From: Chitinophagaceae bacterium
GTDB lineage: Bacteria > Bacteroidota > Bacteroidia > Chitinophagales > Chitinophagaceae
Length of the DNA: 8,066 nucleotides
NCBI GenBank assembly: GCA_947472635.1
Contig: CANJDY010000122.1
Location: 1 to 8,066 of the forward strand
Reading direction: 5' to 3'
The notes beneath the pieces were generated by a model that was not told the origin of the DNA, did not search any database, and saw only the letters and a program-made list of their open reading frames with translations. A program made the translations under genes and the position numbers. Of this stretch, positions 1 to 6,171 are shown in pieces; the stretch's first letter is position 1; the number at the start of each line of letters is the position of its first letter.

Positions 1-129
1 CGTTACTTCCTGGCAGAAGAAGATAAGTGGGTAACGCTAAAAGTTTCTTCCGAAGCTATACGCACTATCAACAAAAACGGTCTGTTTTCAGTTGTAAAGC
101 AACTAAGAGCTGCCGGCGAAAAAATATAA
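1..129 (+). CDS. rpmB: 50S ribosomal protein bL28, C-terminal part (5' end outside window)
   Basis: The first 42 codons read in frame to a TAA stop and match the C-terminal half of bacterial L28. The visible protein starts RYFLAEEDKWVTLKVS and continues through a TINKNGLFSVV segment to a QLRAAGE tail, the usual end of Bacteroidota L28 proteins of roughly 78 residues. About half the protein therefore lies upstream of base 1. L28 is a structural component of the large ribosomal subunit. The gene is followed 45 bases later by rpmG and then the DUF4295 gene, an order common in this phylum, so the three are probably co-transcribed. The identification rests on sequence pattern plus neighbourhood. 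The start codon and promoter cannot be seen. Confidence 0.93.
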   Translation, partial: RYFLAEEDKWVTLKVSSEAIRTINKNGLFSVVKQLRAAGEKI

Positions 130-136
130 AACCAAA

Positions 137-152
137 CTTCCGCTTGCGGAAG
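137..152 (+). other. Small RNA hairpin with CUUG tetraloop between rpmB and rpmG
   Basis: CTTCCG (137-142) and CGGAAG (147-152) form a perfect 6-bp stem closing the loop CTTG (143-146). A CUUG loop closed by G-C is a known extra-stable RNA tetraloop. No T-run follows, so it does not look like an intrinsic terminator. Its 3' arm overlaps the only purine-rich AAGGAG-like stretch (150-155) near rpmG, which ends about 19 bases before the ATG and so is too far away for a normal Shine-Dalgarno site. It could be a processing or mRNA-stability element, or chance. Confidence 0.5.
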
Positions 153-174
153 GAGTAAAATAAAATCAACAACA

Positions 175-357
175 ATGGCAAAGAAAGGCAATAGGGTACA
201 GGTTATTTTGGAGTGTACAGAGCACAAAGCCAGCGGTAAAGCAGGTACTAGCCGCTACATCACCAAAAAGAACAAGAAAAACACCCCTGAAAGACTGGAA
301 TTGAAAAAGTTCAATCCAATTTTGAAGAAGGTTACTGTTCACAAAGAAATTAAATAG
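175..357 (+). CDS. rpmG: 50S ribosomal protein bL33, zinc-free type
   Basis: A 60-residue basic protein of normal L33 length that starts [20 protein letters not shown] and ends in [15 protein letters not shown]. The central [12 protein letters not shown] segment and RLELKKFNP are L33 hallmarks. L33 sits in the large subunit near the E site. Zinc-binding L33 carries two CxxC pairs. Here only Cys14 remains: the second position of the first pair is His17, and the second pair is replaced by Asn and Leu in the NPIL segment, so classical zinc binding is not expected. The start is the ATG at 175, preceded by an AC-rich tract rather than a nearby Shine-Dalgarno site, which is typical of Bacteroidota. 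It lies between rpmB and the DUF4295 gene and is probably expressed with both. Confidence 0.96.
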   Translation: MAKKGNRVQVILECTEHKASGKAGTSRYITKKNKKNTPERLELKKFNPILKKVTVHKEIK

Positions 358-359
358 AC

Positions 360-371
360 AATTGGCCAATT
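360..371. repeat. 12-bp perfect palindrome just after the rpmG stop
   Basis: AATTGGCCAATT is a perfect inverted repeat with no loop, beginning two bases after the rpmG TAG. It could be a protein-binding dyad or chance. It has no T-tract and too little loop to act as a terminator. Nothing in the sequence shows a function. Confidence 0.4.
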
Positions 372-410
372 CGAAACTGTGGAGATTACTCGCCCAAAGT
401 GTGTTATCCC

Positions 411-445
411 ATTTTCAAATTCTAAAATTTTAAAATTTTCAAATT
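411..445. repeat. AT-rich direct repeat flanking a 16-bp AT palindrome
   Basis: ATTTTCAAATT occurs exactly at 411-421 and again at 435-445. Between and overlapping them, AAAATTTTAAAATTTT (424-439) is a perfect 16-bp palindrome. The block lies just upstream of the DUF4295 start at 454. It may be a low-complexity intergenic repeat spread through the genome, or an AT-rich leader that keeps the start codon unstructured. Confidence 0.5.
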
Positions 446-453
446 AAATAGTC

Positions 454-624
454 ATGGCAAAAGCAGCTAAAACAGCGATCAAAACCAAGGACCAGAAGGC
501 AGCAGCGGATGCTAAAAACTGGACAAAAGTGATACGTGCCGTACGTAGTCCTAAATCTGGTGCATATACTTTCAAAGAGTCGATTGTTCATAAAGACAAG
601 ATCAAAGATTATTTAGGTCAATAA
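454..624 (+). CDS. DUF4295 family small basic protein, probable ribosomal protein bL38
   Basis: This 56-residue gene runs from ATG at 454 to TAA at 622-624. The protein starts MAKAAKTAIKTKDQKAAADA and carries a conserved core of the form KNWTKVIRAVRSPKSGAYTF, followed by KESIVHKDKIKDYL. It is Lys/Ala rich, strongly basic at the N-terminus, and has no membrane segment, as expected for an RNA-binding ribosomal protein. The pattern matches the Bacteroidota-restricted DUF4295 family, which usually sits directly after rpmB-rpmG. From memory, a cryo-EM structure of a Flavobacterium ribosome assigned this family as the new large-subunit protein bL38; I cannot check that here. The 96-base gap from rpmG holds AT-rich repeats and no obvious promoter. 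A strong terminator starts 30 bases after the stop, making this the last gene of the ribosomal cluster. Confidence 0.92.
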   Translation: MAKAAKTAIKTKDQKAAADAKNWTKVIRAVRSPKSGAYTFKESIVHKDKIKDYLGQ

Positions 625-653
625 TATTTTCTAGTAAGAAAATTAAAATATAA

Positions 654-685
654 AAAGCTGTCCTGATTTATATCGGGACAGCTTT
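654..685 (+). terminator. Strong intrinsic terminator ending the rpmB-rpmG-DUF4295 cluster
   Basis: A 14-bp stem pairs 654-667 with 672-685 around the 4-base loop TTAT. It contains the GCTGTCC/GGACAGC core and one G-T wobble (664/675). A TTT ends the stem and a moderately T-rich tract (686-694, with TTTT at 691-694) follows. A-rich sequence on the 5' side means the element might also work for transcription from the other strand. It lies 30 bases after the DUF4295 stop and separates the ribosomal cluster from ftsY. Confidence 0.88.
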
Positions 686-710
686 GTTAATTTTACCCCC
701 TTCATCTTTG
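684..710 (+). promoter_or_regulatory. Candidate Bacteroidota-type promoter for ftsY (weak)
   Basis: CATCTTTG (703-710) matches 7 of 8 positions of the Bacteroidota -7 consensus TAnnTTTG. A TTG (684-686) lies 16 bases upstream, slightly shorter than the usual 17-23. A start site near 715 would give a leader of about 60 bases before the ftsY ATG. The proposed -33 element overlaps the foot of the terminator. Such matches arise easily by chance in AT-rich DNA. Confidence 0.3.
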
Positions 711-774
711 AATTTCTTTATTCTGATTCATTTTAATTACACTACAAACAAAATCCCCCTTGGGGTAAGCCGGT

Positions 775-1743
775 ATGGGACTTTTTGACAAACTCTTCGG
801 TAAAAAACAACAGCAGCAAACCCTTGACCAAGGATTACAAAAGACCCGGGAAGGATTTTTTGGAAAGATAACCAAAGCCATCGTAGGTAAAAGTACGATT
901 GATGAAGAGGTTTTGGACAGTGTAGAAGATGCATTGGTCAGTGCGGATGTAGGAATAGAGACCACAGTTGAAATTATTAATCGAATTGAAAAAAGAGTTG
1001 CCCAAGATAAATACATTGGCACAAGCGAATTGAACGCCATCCTAAAAAGTGAAATTGAAAACCTGTTGGTGACTGCTGCGCAGGACCTTAGTTATGAAAA
1101 TTACGCATTGCCTTCGGGGCATCATCCCCATGTAATACTGGTGGTGGGGGTAAATGGGGTTGGCAAAACAACCACTATAGGAAAACTAGCGCATAATTTT
1201 TCAATAGCGGGCAAATCAGTTTTATTGGGAGCAGCGGATACCTTTCGTGCAGCAGCAGTGGATCAACTAACGATCTGGAGTGAACGCACCAACGTTCCTA
1301 TTGTGAAAAAAGAAATGGGGAGTGATCCGGCGTCTGTAGCATATGATACGATTATTAGTGGAGTAGCTAAAGGCGTTGATGTTATCATAATTGATACGGC
1401 AGGCAGGTTGCACAATAAAGCGCATCTGATGGATGAACTTACTAAGATAAAGAGAGTCATCCAGAAGGTGATTCCCGAGGCTCCGCATGAGGTAATGCTC
1501 GTATTGGACGGAAGTACTGGACAAAATGCACTGGAGCAGGCAAAACATTTTACCGCGGCAACCGATGTAACCGGAATTACCATTACCAAATTAGACGGAA
1601 CAGCGAAGGGAGGGGTGGTGTTGGCTATTGCCCATCAATTTAAAATACCGGTAAAATTTATTGGGGTGGGTGAAAAGGCAGAGGATCTACTGGTATTTGA
1701 TAAGCAGCAGTTTGTACAAGGGTTATTTAATTTGGGGCAATAG
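775..1743 (+). CDS. ftsY: Signal recognition particle receptor FtsY
   Basis: A 322-residue SRP-type GTPase that docks the signal recognition particle at the inner membrane for co-translational protein insertion. An N domain (about 20-105) precedes the G domain (about 115-320). Visible motifs are the P-loop GVNGVGKTTT (125-134), DTFRAAA (155-161), DTAGR (207-211), the guanine-specificity motif TKLDGTAKGG (271-280) and GVGE (297-300) leading into the DLLVF closing segment. The acidic A domain of E. coli FtsY is absent; only a short MGLFDKLFGKK tail plus a Gln run (12-15) precedes the N domain, as in many Bacteroidota. It lacks the C-terminal M domain of the paralogue Ffh, which settles FtsY over Ffh. 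The ATG at 775 gives the typical N-terminus. It follows the ribosomal cluster across a terminator and precedes the S1-domain gene by 99 bases on the same strand. Confidence 0.97.
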   Translation: MGLFDKLFGKKQQQQTLDQGLQKTREGFFGKITKAIVGKSTIDEEVLDSVEDALVSADVGIETTVEIINRIEKRVAQDKYIGTSELNAILKSEIENLLVTAAQDLSYENYALPSGHHPHVILVVGVNGVGKTTTIGKLAHNFSIAGKSVLLGAADTFRAAAVDQLTIWSERTNVPIVKKEMGSDPASVAYDTIISGVAKGVDVIIIDTAGRLHNKAHLMDELTKIKRVIQKVIPEAPHEVMLVLDGSTGQNALEQAKHFTAATDVTGITITKLDGTAKGGVVLAIAHQFKIPVKFIGVGEKAEDLLVFDKQQFVQGLFNLGQ

Positions 1744-1842
1744 GGCAGTGGTGAATGGGGAATGCTCAATTTTTGGTCAAGTCTTTGCAAGCGTTTTTTA
1801 GGAATATTTTTTTGTTTTATAATTCATTTCAATTTCCATCCA

Positions 1843-2700
1843 ATGGTTAAAGTAGGCGAGTACAATTTATTAAAGGTCATACGAGCTGTCGATTTTGGTG
1901 TATACCTCGACGATGGAGGAGAAGGTATCTTGTTGCCCAAGCGTTTTGTACCCACTGCCACTGCTATTGGAGATGAATTGAAGGTATTTGTATACCATGA
2001 TGGAGAAGACCGAATCATCGCTACTACACAGGAGCCAAAGGGAGTGTTGGGGGATATCGTAAAAATGAGGGCAGTAACGGTTACCCAGCAAGGCGCTTTT
2101 TTGGATATGGGGTTGATGAAAGATATTTTTGTGCCTACATCCAAACAAGTGATGGGGATGCGAACCAATGGGGATTATCTGGTGAAAATTTATTTAGATG
2201 AACAAACCGGGCGCATAGCAGCCACCGAAAAATTGGAGCCCTATTTAAGTAATGAAGAACTAACTGTTAAAGAGCTGGAAGTTGTAGACTTGATTGTATA
2301 TCGCCGAACTGATATAGGCTATGTTTGCATCATCAATAACCAACATACAGGGGTAATTCATTTTAATGAAATTTACCGGAATATTCAGGTGGGGGATAAG
2401 TTTCAAGGCTTTATTAAAAAAATATATCCCGAAACTAAGGATAAGGATGATCGATTTAGAATAGATGTGGCTGCAGGAAAACCAGGGTACAATCGGGTAG
2501 AGGATGAAGCTGAAAAAATCCTTCGCTTATTAGAGGAAAATAATGGGTACCTACCTTACCACGATAAAAGCTTGCCCGATGATATCTATGATTTTTTTGG
2601 GATGAGTAAGAAGACTTTTAAGATGACCACCGGTAATCTATATCGGCAAAGAAAAATATCTTTTGAGCCAGCCGGAATTAAGCTGATTCCCCTTCCTTAA
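1843..2700 (+). CDS. S1-domain RNA-binding protein of the CvfB/YitL family
   Basis: From ATG at 1843 this is a 285-residue protein, the usual CvfB length. The frame stays open upstream to an ATG at 1762, but those extra 27 residues are hydrophobic, Phe-rich and unlike the family; MVKVGEYNLLKVIRAVDFGV is the classic CvfB start. Expected architecture is three S1 folds (about 4-63, 68-128, 142-210) and a C-terminal winged helix (about 218-283). Visible support includes the S1-like DFGVYLDDGGEGILLP and GAFLDMGLMKDIFVP segments, then PDDIYDFFGMSKKTFK in the winged helix. CvfB proteins are cytoplasmic and bind RNA; Staphylococcus aureus CvfB affects virulence-gene expression, and the general bacterial role is poorly defined. 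It follows ftsY by 99 bases on the same strand, so read-through is plausible. No clear promoter or terminator is visible around it. Confidence 0.9.
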   Translation: MVKVGEYNLLKVIRAVDFGVYLDDGGEGILLPKRFVPTATAIGDELKVFVYHDGEDRIIATTQEPKGVLGDIVKMRAVTVTQQGAFLDMGLMKDIFVPTSKQVMGMRTNGDYLVKIYLDEQTGRIAATEKLEPYLSNEELTVKELEVVDLIVYRRTDIGYVCIINNQHTGVIHFNEIYRNIQVGDKFQGFIKKIYPETKDKDDRFRIDVAAGKPGYNRVEDEAEKILRLLEENNGYLPYHDKSLPDDIYDFFGMSKKTFKMTTGNLYRQRKISFEPAGIKLIPLP

Positions 2701-2783
2701 AAAGGGTTGATACTCTCAAGGATTGTAATATGCTGGTTGGAGGTTGCTTAGAGATGGGTTGGATGGATTAACTCAATTTTTCC

Positions 2784-3410
2784 TTAGGGCACCAGCCAGC
2801 TTGCAGTGAAATCTCCTTGCTCATCGTATATAAAATATGCTCTGTAATGACATTGGGGATTGAGCCAAAGCCATTCCATCCAAAGGACTTTACTTACTAC
2901 CACTCCAAAATTTTTTCTCCCTGCTTCATTTTTTTCCGATGCAATTGCTACAGCTTCTTGCATGCCATCTGGCGGAACAATAATTTCTGCAGAAGGGCTG
3001 AGTAAGCTCGAATAATTTTTCCGACTGTTTGGATTGACATTGGCCCAGGCATGGTTGGCCAGCTCATCGTTTTGGTGTAAGCTAGCCATTCCGCTAGCCC
3101 TAATTTGGATGCGGGCTTCACTATCATAAAAAAGCCAGCTGATTGCTTTATCCTGTTGAATCTCTGCCCACTTACCCGATCGGATATCTGTGAAAAAGCT
3201 CAGTGTTTTTTCAGAAGAGCAAGCTTCTCTTAGCACCACTGTTCTCATATTTACTCCCATAGCATTTGAATTGGCAACTACTGGATGATGGAATGGATTT
3301 CGGCTTTGCAAGGCTCCGTTCATCATTCGTTGCCAGCAATCCTTTTCAATGGATGACAGATTGTATTGCTTTTCATTTATATCGATTGATTCCATACTAT
3401 TGATAAACAT
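2784..3410 (-). CDS. Pyridoxamine 5'-phosphate oxidase-like FMN-binding protein
   Basis: A 208-residue cytoplasmic protein with a split-barrel flavin fold. MRTVVLR (55-61), SFFTDIRSGKW (71-81) and ISWLFYDSEARIQIRASG (90-107) match the FMN-binding strands of pyridoxamine-phosphate oxidases. It ends in the family-like WLVP. True PdxH carries an RLHDR substrate motif near the C-terminus; here the equivalent stretch reads WLWLNPQCHYRAYF, closer to the broader Pyridox_oxase_2 (Alr4036-like) group. Flavin binding is therefore likely, but vitamin B6 oxidation is unproven; oxidation or reduction of another small molecule is possible, so no pdxH symbol is given. Met1 (3410) and Met6 (3395) are both plausible starts. 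It converges on the S1-domain gene with an 83-base gap lacking a good terminator, and diverges from the alpha/beta hydrolase across 97 bases. Confidence 0.85.
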   Translation of the reverse strand: MFINSMESIDINEKQYNLSSIEKDCWQRMMNGALQSRNPFHHPVVANSNAMGVNMRTVVLREACSSEKTLSFFTDIRSGKWAEIQQDKAISWLFYDSEARIQIRASGMASLHQNDELANHAWANVNPNSRKNYSSLLSPSAEIIVPPDGMQEAVAIASEKNEAGRKNFGVVVSKVLWMEWLWLNPQCHYRAYFIYDEQGDFTASWLVP

Positions 3411-3422
3411 ACATCTAAAATT

Positions 3423-3449
3423 TTTGTTGTAAATTGAGTGGTAATTTTA
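3423..3449 (+). promoter_or_regulatory. Candidate promoter for the membrane alpha/beta hydrolase (weak)
   Basis: TTG (3423-3425) and TAATTTTA (3442-3449, 7 of 8 positions of TAnnTTTG) are separated by 16 bases in the 97-base divergent gap. A start site near 3455 would give a leader of about 50 bases. No convincing match was found on the opposite strand for the flavoprotein gene. The region is very AT-rich, so chance agreement is likely. Confidence 0.25.
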
Positions 3450-3507
3450 TTTTCAGACATAGCTTTATATAAACATTAAAACATATATCTTCACTAAAAT
3501 TTATCGT

Positions 3508-4506
3508 ATGCATTGGTTGAAGAAACTATTGATTGTATTGGTTTTATTGGTTATTGTTTATTTGCTAGGTCCTCACCCAGCTAGTACAAACTATAATACT
3601 GAGATGCCGGTCGTTCCTTCCATCGATCAATTAGAAAAATTCATTTCCACAGCAGAAGCGGTTCATCATCTCCGACCCAATAATGAGGCAAGGATTGTAT
3701 GGGCAAATGATTCTCTTAAGCAAATAACAGATTATGCAATTGTATACTTGCACGGATTTACTGCTAGCCAGGAAGAAGGAAATCCGGTTCACAGGAATAT
3801 TGCCAAGCAGTTTGGCTGCAATTTATATCTGGCAAGGTTAGCAGAACATGGTATTGACACTACTGAGCAATTGGTAAATCTAACAGCGGAAAATTATTGG
3901 AAATCTGCTCAACAAGCCCTGGCCATTGGAAAAAAGTTGGGTAAAAAAGTGATACTGATGGGAACCAGTAATGGTGGAACGCAGGCATTGCAACTGGCAG
4001 CGGCTTATCCAAATGATGTGGCAGCGCTTGTGTTGTACTCACCCAATATTGCCATCAATGACCCCAACGCATGGCTGCTAAATAATCCTTGGGGCTTAGA
4101 GATTGCTAGGCTAGTAAAGGGAAGTAAGTATTTGGTGGCAGATGATAATCGACCCATTTACAAGCAATACTGGAATAGGCCGTATCGGCTGGAAGCTATT
4201 ATAGTTGTTGAAGAAATGCTGGAAACCACTATGAATAAAGAGACCTTTAGCAAGATCAAACAACCTACTTTATTATTAGATTATTATAAAGATGAAAAAC
4301 ACCAAGATCTTGTAGTGAAAGTGAGTGCTATGAAAGAAATGTTTGTTCAGTTGTCTACGGCAGATTCTTTAAAAAGGGCCATTGACTTACCACTTACTGG
4401 TGATCATGTAATTGCTTCGCCCATCAAATCAAAAGATGTGGCTGGAGTAGAAAGGGAAACCAGCCGGTTTTTAGAGGAGGTGCTTCATTTGCCGGTAAAA
4501 AACTGA
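3508..4506 (+). CDS. Membrane-anchored or exported alpha/beta hydrolase
   Basis: A 332-residue serine hydrolase. Two lysines precede a hydrophobic segment (about 7-20), which is a signal peptide or single membrane anchor placing the enzyme outside the inner membrane; there is no lipobox Cys. The alpha/beta hydrolase core begins near residue 75 with IVYLHGFTAS, whose HGF (82-84) marks the oxyanion region. The nucleophile elbow is GTSNGG, with Ser154 as the probable nucleophile. His300 in TGDHVIASP is the likely catalytic base, and Asp267 (or Asp262) the likely acid. Related Bacteroidota proteins share ARIVW, QEEGNPVH and GCNLYLARLAEHGID, so this is a conserved but uncharacterised family. The substrate is unknown; an ester or lipid is a guess from the fold. 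It is a single + gene between - strand genes and ends 28 bases from the convergent esterase. Confidence 0.88.
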   Translation: MHWLKKLLIVLVLLVIVYLLGPHPASTNYNTEMPVVPSIDQLEKFISTAEAVHHLRPNNEARIVWANDSLKQITDYAIVYLHGFTASQEEGNPVHRNIAKQFGCNLYLARLAEHGIDTTEQLVNLTAENYWKSAQQALAIGKKLGKKVILMGTSNGGTQALQLAAAYPNDVAALVLYSPNIAINDPNAWLLNNPWGLEIARLVKGSKYLVADDNRPIYKQYWNRPYRLEAIIVVEEMLETTMNKETFSKIKQPTLLLDYYKDEKHQDLVVKVSAMKEMFVQLSTADSLKRAIDLPLTGDHVIASPIKSKDVAGVERETSRFLEEVLHLPVKN

Positions 4507-4534
4507 TTCTTTATCTCATCCCAATGGTAGATTT

Positions 4535-5257
4535 TTATAAATAAGTATTCAATAAGGCGCCCCAATAGATAGCTTTATGGGCTTCCCCTTCTACCAAATG
4601 TAATTGGTGCGGAATATTTTTTTTACGCAGACTCTCACTCAACTGGAGATTGTTTTTAACAAAGAGGTCTTCTTTTCCTACAACTAGTATTATGTCTAGA
4701 TTTTGGAGCGAGATCTTTTCTTTACTTGAAAAATTTGGGATATAAAGTGCCGGCATATTTGAATAAACGGTATCATCTAGGTATCCTTCAAACAAATTGT
4801 CGAAGTGTTTCACTTGAATTGTAAGGTCGTACCGTCCACTAATGCCAATAGTTTTTTTGAAAAGGTGCGGATGCCTGAAGGCGATATTTACTGCATGGTA
4901 GGCACCCAAACTGCAACCTGCAGAAATAAGCTCATTTTTATTTTGTTGTTTGATAAATGGAATCACCTCCTCGAGTAGGTATTTTTCAAATAAGGTGTAA
5001 CGATAGATTCGGTCTGTTGGTGGGATGCTTTTACAATAAAAACTTTCTGCATCAATGCTATCTAAACAATACAATTGATTTTTTCCGGATACAATTTTTT
5101 CCTCTAGGGCCTTAATTACTCCCCAGTTTTCGTAGTCGTAAAATCTGCCCATTCTGGTAGGAAACAATAATACCGGTGATCCAGCATGTCCAAAAATGAG
5201 CAACTCCATCTCTCTTTGTAAATTGGAGCTAAACCATTTTATGTATTCCCTTTTCAT
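4535..5257 (-). CDS. Esterase-D-like alpha/beta hydrolase (putative esterase)
   Basis: A 240-residue protein with no signal peptide, so probably cytoplasmic. It starts MKREYIKWFSSNLQREMELL, with a GHAGSPVLLFPT strand (23-34) characteristic of compact esterases of the COG4947 / putative-esterase type. GCSLGA (114-119) is the nucleophile elbow, with Ser116 as the likely nucleophile; VVGKEDLF places Asp197 as acid, and GEAHKAIYW supplies His227 as base, so the triad looks intact. The reaction is presumably hydrolysis of a carboxyl ester or thioester, but the natural substrate cannot be read from sequence. The SGNH hydrolase gene lies 59 bases upstream on the same strand with no terminator or clear promoter between them, suggesting co-transcription. 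It converges on the membrane hydrolase with 28 bases between the stops. Confidence 0.87.
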   Translation of the reverse strand: MKREYIKWFSSNLQREMELLIFGHAGSPVLLFPTRMGRFYDYENWGVIKALEEKIVSGKNQLYCLDSIDAESFYCKSIPPTDRIYRYTLFEKYLLEEVIPFIKQQNKNELISAGCSLGAYHAVNIAFRHPHLFKKTIGISGRYDLTIQVKHFDNLFEGYLDDTVYSNMPALYIPNFSSKEKISLQNLDIILVVGKEDLFVKNNLQLSESLRKKNIPHQLHLVEGEAHKAIYWGALLNTYL

Positions 5258-5316
5258 TTCTTTATTTTATTGAAAGTTGGCTATATGCCCGTCCAACAAA
5301 ATAATAATCCTTCGTC

Positions 5317-5931
5317 TTAATTAATAGGATTTCCCAGCTTTTCTTTTGCTACCCGCTTTAGTATCATTTCTTTCCACAGTTGATATCCCTTTTCATTGAT
5401 ATGTAATCCGTCTAATTCCAGCAATTCGTGTTTTGGATAACCTGTTTCATCTGTCATCAGGTCGTAAATATTGATAAAAGAAATATTGTCACCCGATTTA
5501 TTGATGAACGCTTCAATTAGGCGGTTGGTGTCTCTTATTTTATCTACGATATTCCAGCGTTTTACACTCGGTTTTATAGAGATAAAGCCTATGTGGATAT
5601 CGCCAAATCGATGACGGGCGAATTGCAAGAACGCATTGAAAAAAAGGAGTACTTCTTCTGGATTTCTTCCATCTCCTAGGTCGTTGTCGCCGGCATAAAT
5701 AATAATCCCCGATGGTCGAAGGTTTGTAAATACTCGCTCAAAGTACCAACTGCAGGCTGCCAGTGTGGATCCTCCAAAACCAATATTCAATGGTGAGTAG
5801 CCTTTAAAATCCTGCTCGAGTGTTTTCCAAAGTTTGACGGAGGAGCTACCATAAAATACTAGTCGCGACTCATTGTTCAATCCGGCGGTAACGGATTCTA
5901 ATCGTTTGATTTCTTCTTCATACCAAAACAT
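5317..5931 (-). CDS. SGNH/GDSL-type hydrolase
   Basis: With ATG at 5931 this is a 204-residue SGNH hydrolase starting MFWYEEEIKRLE. The frame extends upstream to a TTG at 5958, but that adds only nine residues without family character, so the ATG is preferred. Numbering from the ATG, block I is GSSS (28-31), with Ser30 the probable nucleophile and the Asp of GDS replaced by Ser, as in a common subgroup. Block II is NIGFGG with Gly51; block III is GDND (81-84), with Asn83 for the oxyanion hole; block V is DGLHIN, with Asp174 and His177. All catalytic blocks are present, so it should be active as an esterase or acylhydrolase. There is no signal peptide, so it is probably cytoplasmic. It lies upstream of the esterase-D-like gene and is divergent from rimO across 240 bases. 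Confidence 0.88.
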   Translation of the reverse strand: MFWYEEEIKRLESVTAGLNNESRLVFYGSSSVKLWKTLEQDFKGYSPLNIGFGGSTLAACSWYFERVFTNLRPSGIIIYAGDNDLGDGRNPEEVLLFFNAFLQFARHRFGDIHIGFISIKPSVKRWNIVDKIRDTNRLIEAFINKSGDNISFINIYDLMTDETGYPKHELLELDGLHINEKGYQLWKEMILKRVAKEKLGNPIN

Positions 5932-6150
5932 GCTGCAAGGTTTATTCAAAAGGATCAATTGGATAAAACCTATACCATTTTCGGGTACAGGGGATTTTGT
6001 AATGTTAACGCCGAGAAGAGAAAATATATTGTAGCCAATTGGGTTTGGTGGGGGGAGCCTGAAAATGACTATTGGTGGGAGGGTAAATGAGTTTCCCTTA
6101 GCGGTGGAGGATATCCTTTCATAAGAATAGCCTGTCTACCGCAAACTTAT

Positions 6151-6158
6151 TACCTTTG
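6151..6158 (+). promoter_or_regulatory. -7 promoter box for rimO
   Basis: TACCTTTG matches the Bacteroidota -7 consensus TAnnTTTG at every fixed position. It ends only 13 bases before the rimO ATG, so initiation 4-7 bases downstream would give a leader of roughly 6-10 bases. The -33 element is poor: the best candidate is a CTG at 6132-6134, 16 bases upstream of the box. Confidence 0.6.
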
Positions 6159-6171
6159 CCATCAATAATTT

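Noticed and set aside
702..1040. Antisense open frame across the start of ftsY, and similar antisense frames over ftsY, the S1 gene, the hydrolases and rimO
   Set aside because: Each is a shadow of a well-supported gene on the other strand, with no recognisable protein family.
1762..1842. N-terminal extension of the S1-domain protein from the ATG at 1762
   Set aside because: The 27 added residues are Phe-rich and low in coding character, while the internal ATG at 1843 gives the standard CvfB N-terminus and family length.
2689..2706. Terminator between the S1-domain gene and the flavoprotein gene (CCCTT...AAGGG)
   Set aside because: The stem is only 5 bp with a 7-base loop, and no T-run follows on the + strand.
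5932..5958. Upstream TTG start for the SGNH hydrolase
   Set aside because: It adds only nine residues without family similarity; an ATG at 5931 begins directly before the conserved WYEEEIKRLE segment.
5965..5972. -7 box for the SGNH gene on the - strand (TAGGTTTT)
   Set aside because: It matches 7 of 8 positions, but no TTG-type -33 element lies at suitable spacing, and such matches are common in AT-rich DNA.
6041..6083. G-quadruplex in the G-rich stretch before rimO
   Set aside because: There are four GGG tracts, but one intervening loop is about 21 bases, too long for a canonical quadruplex.
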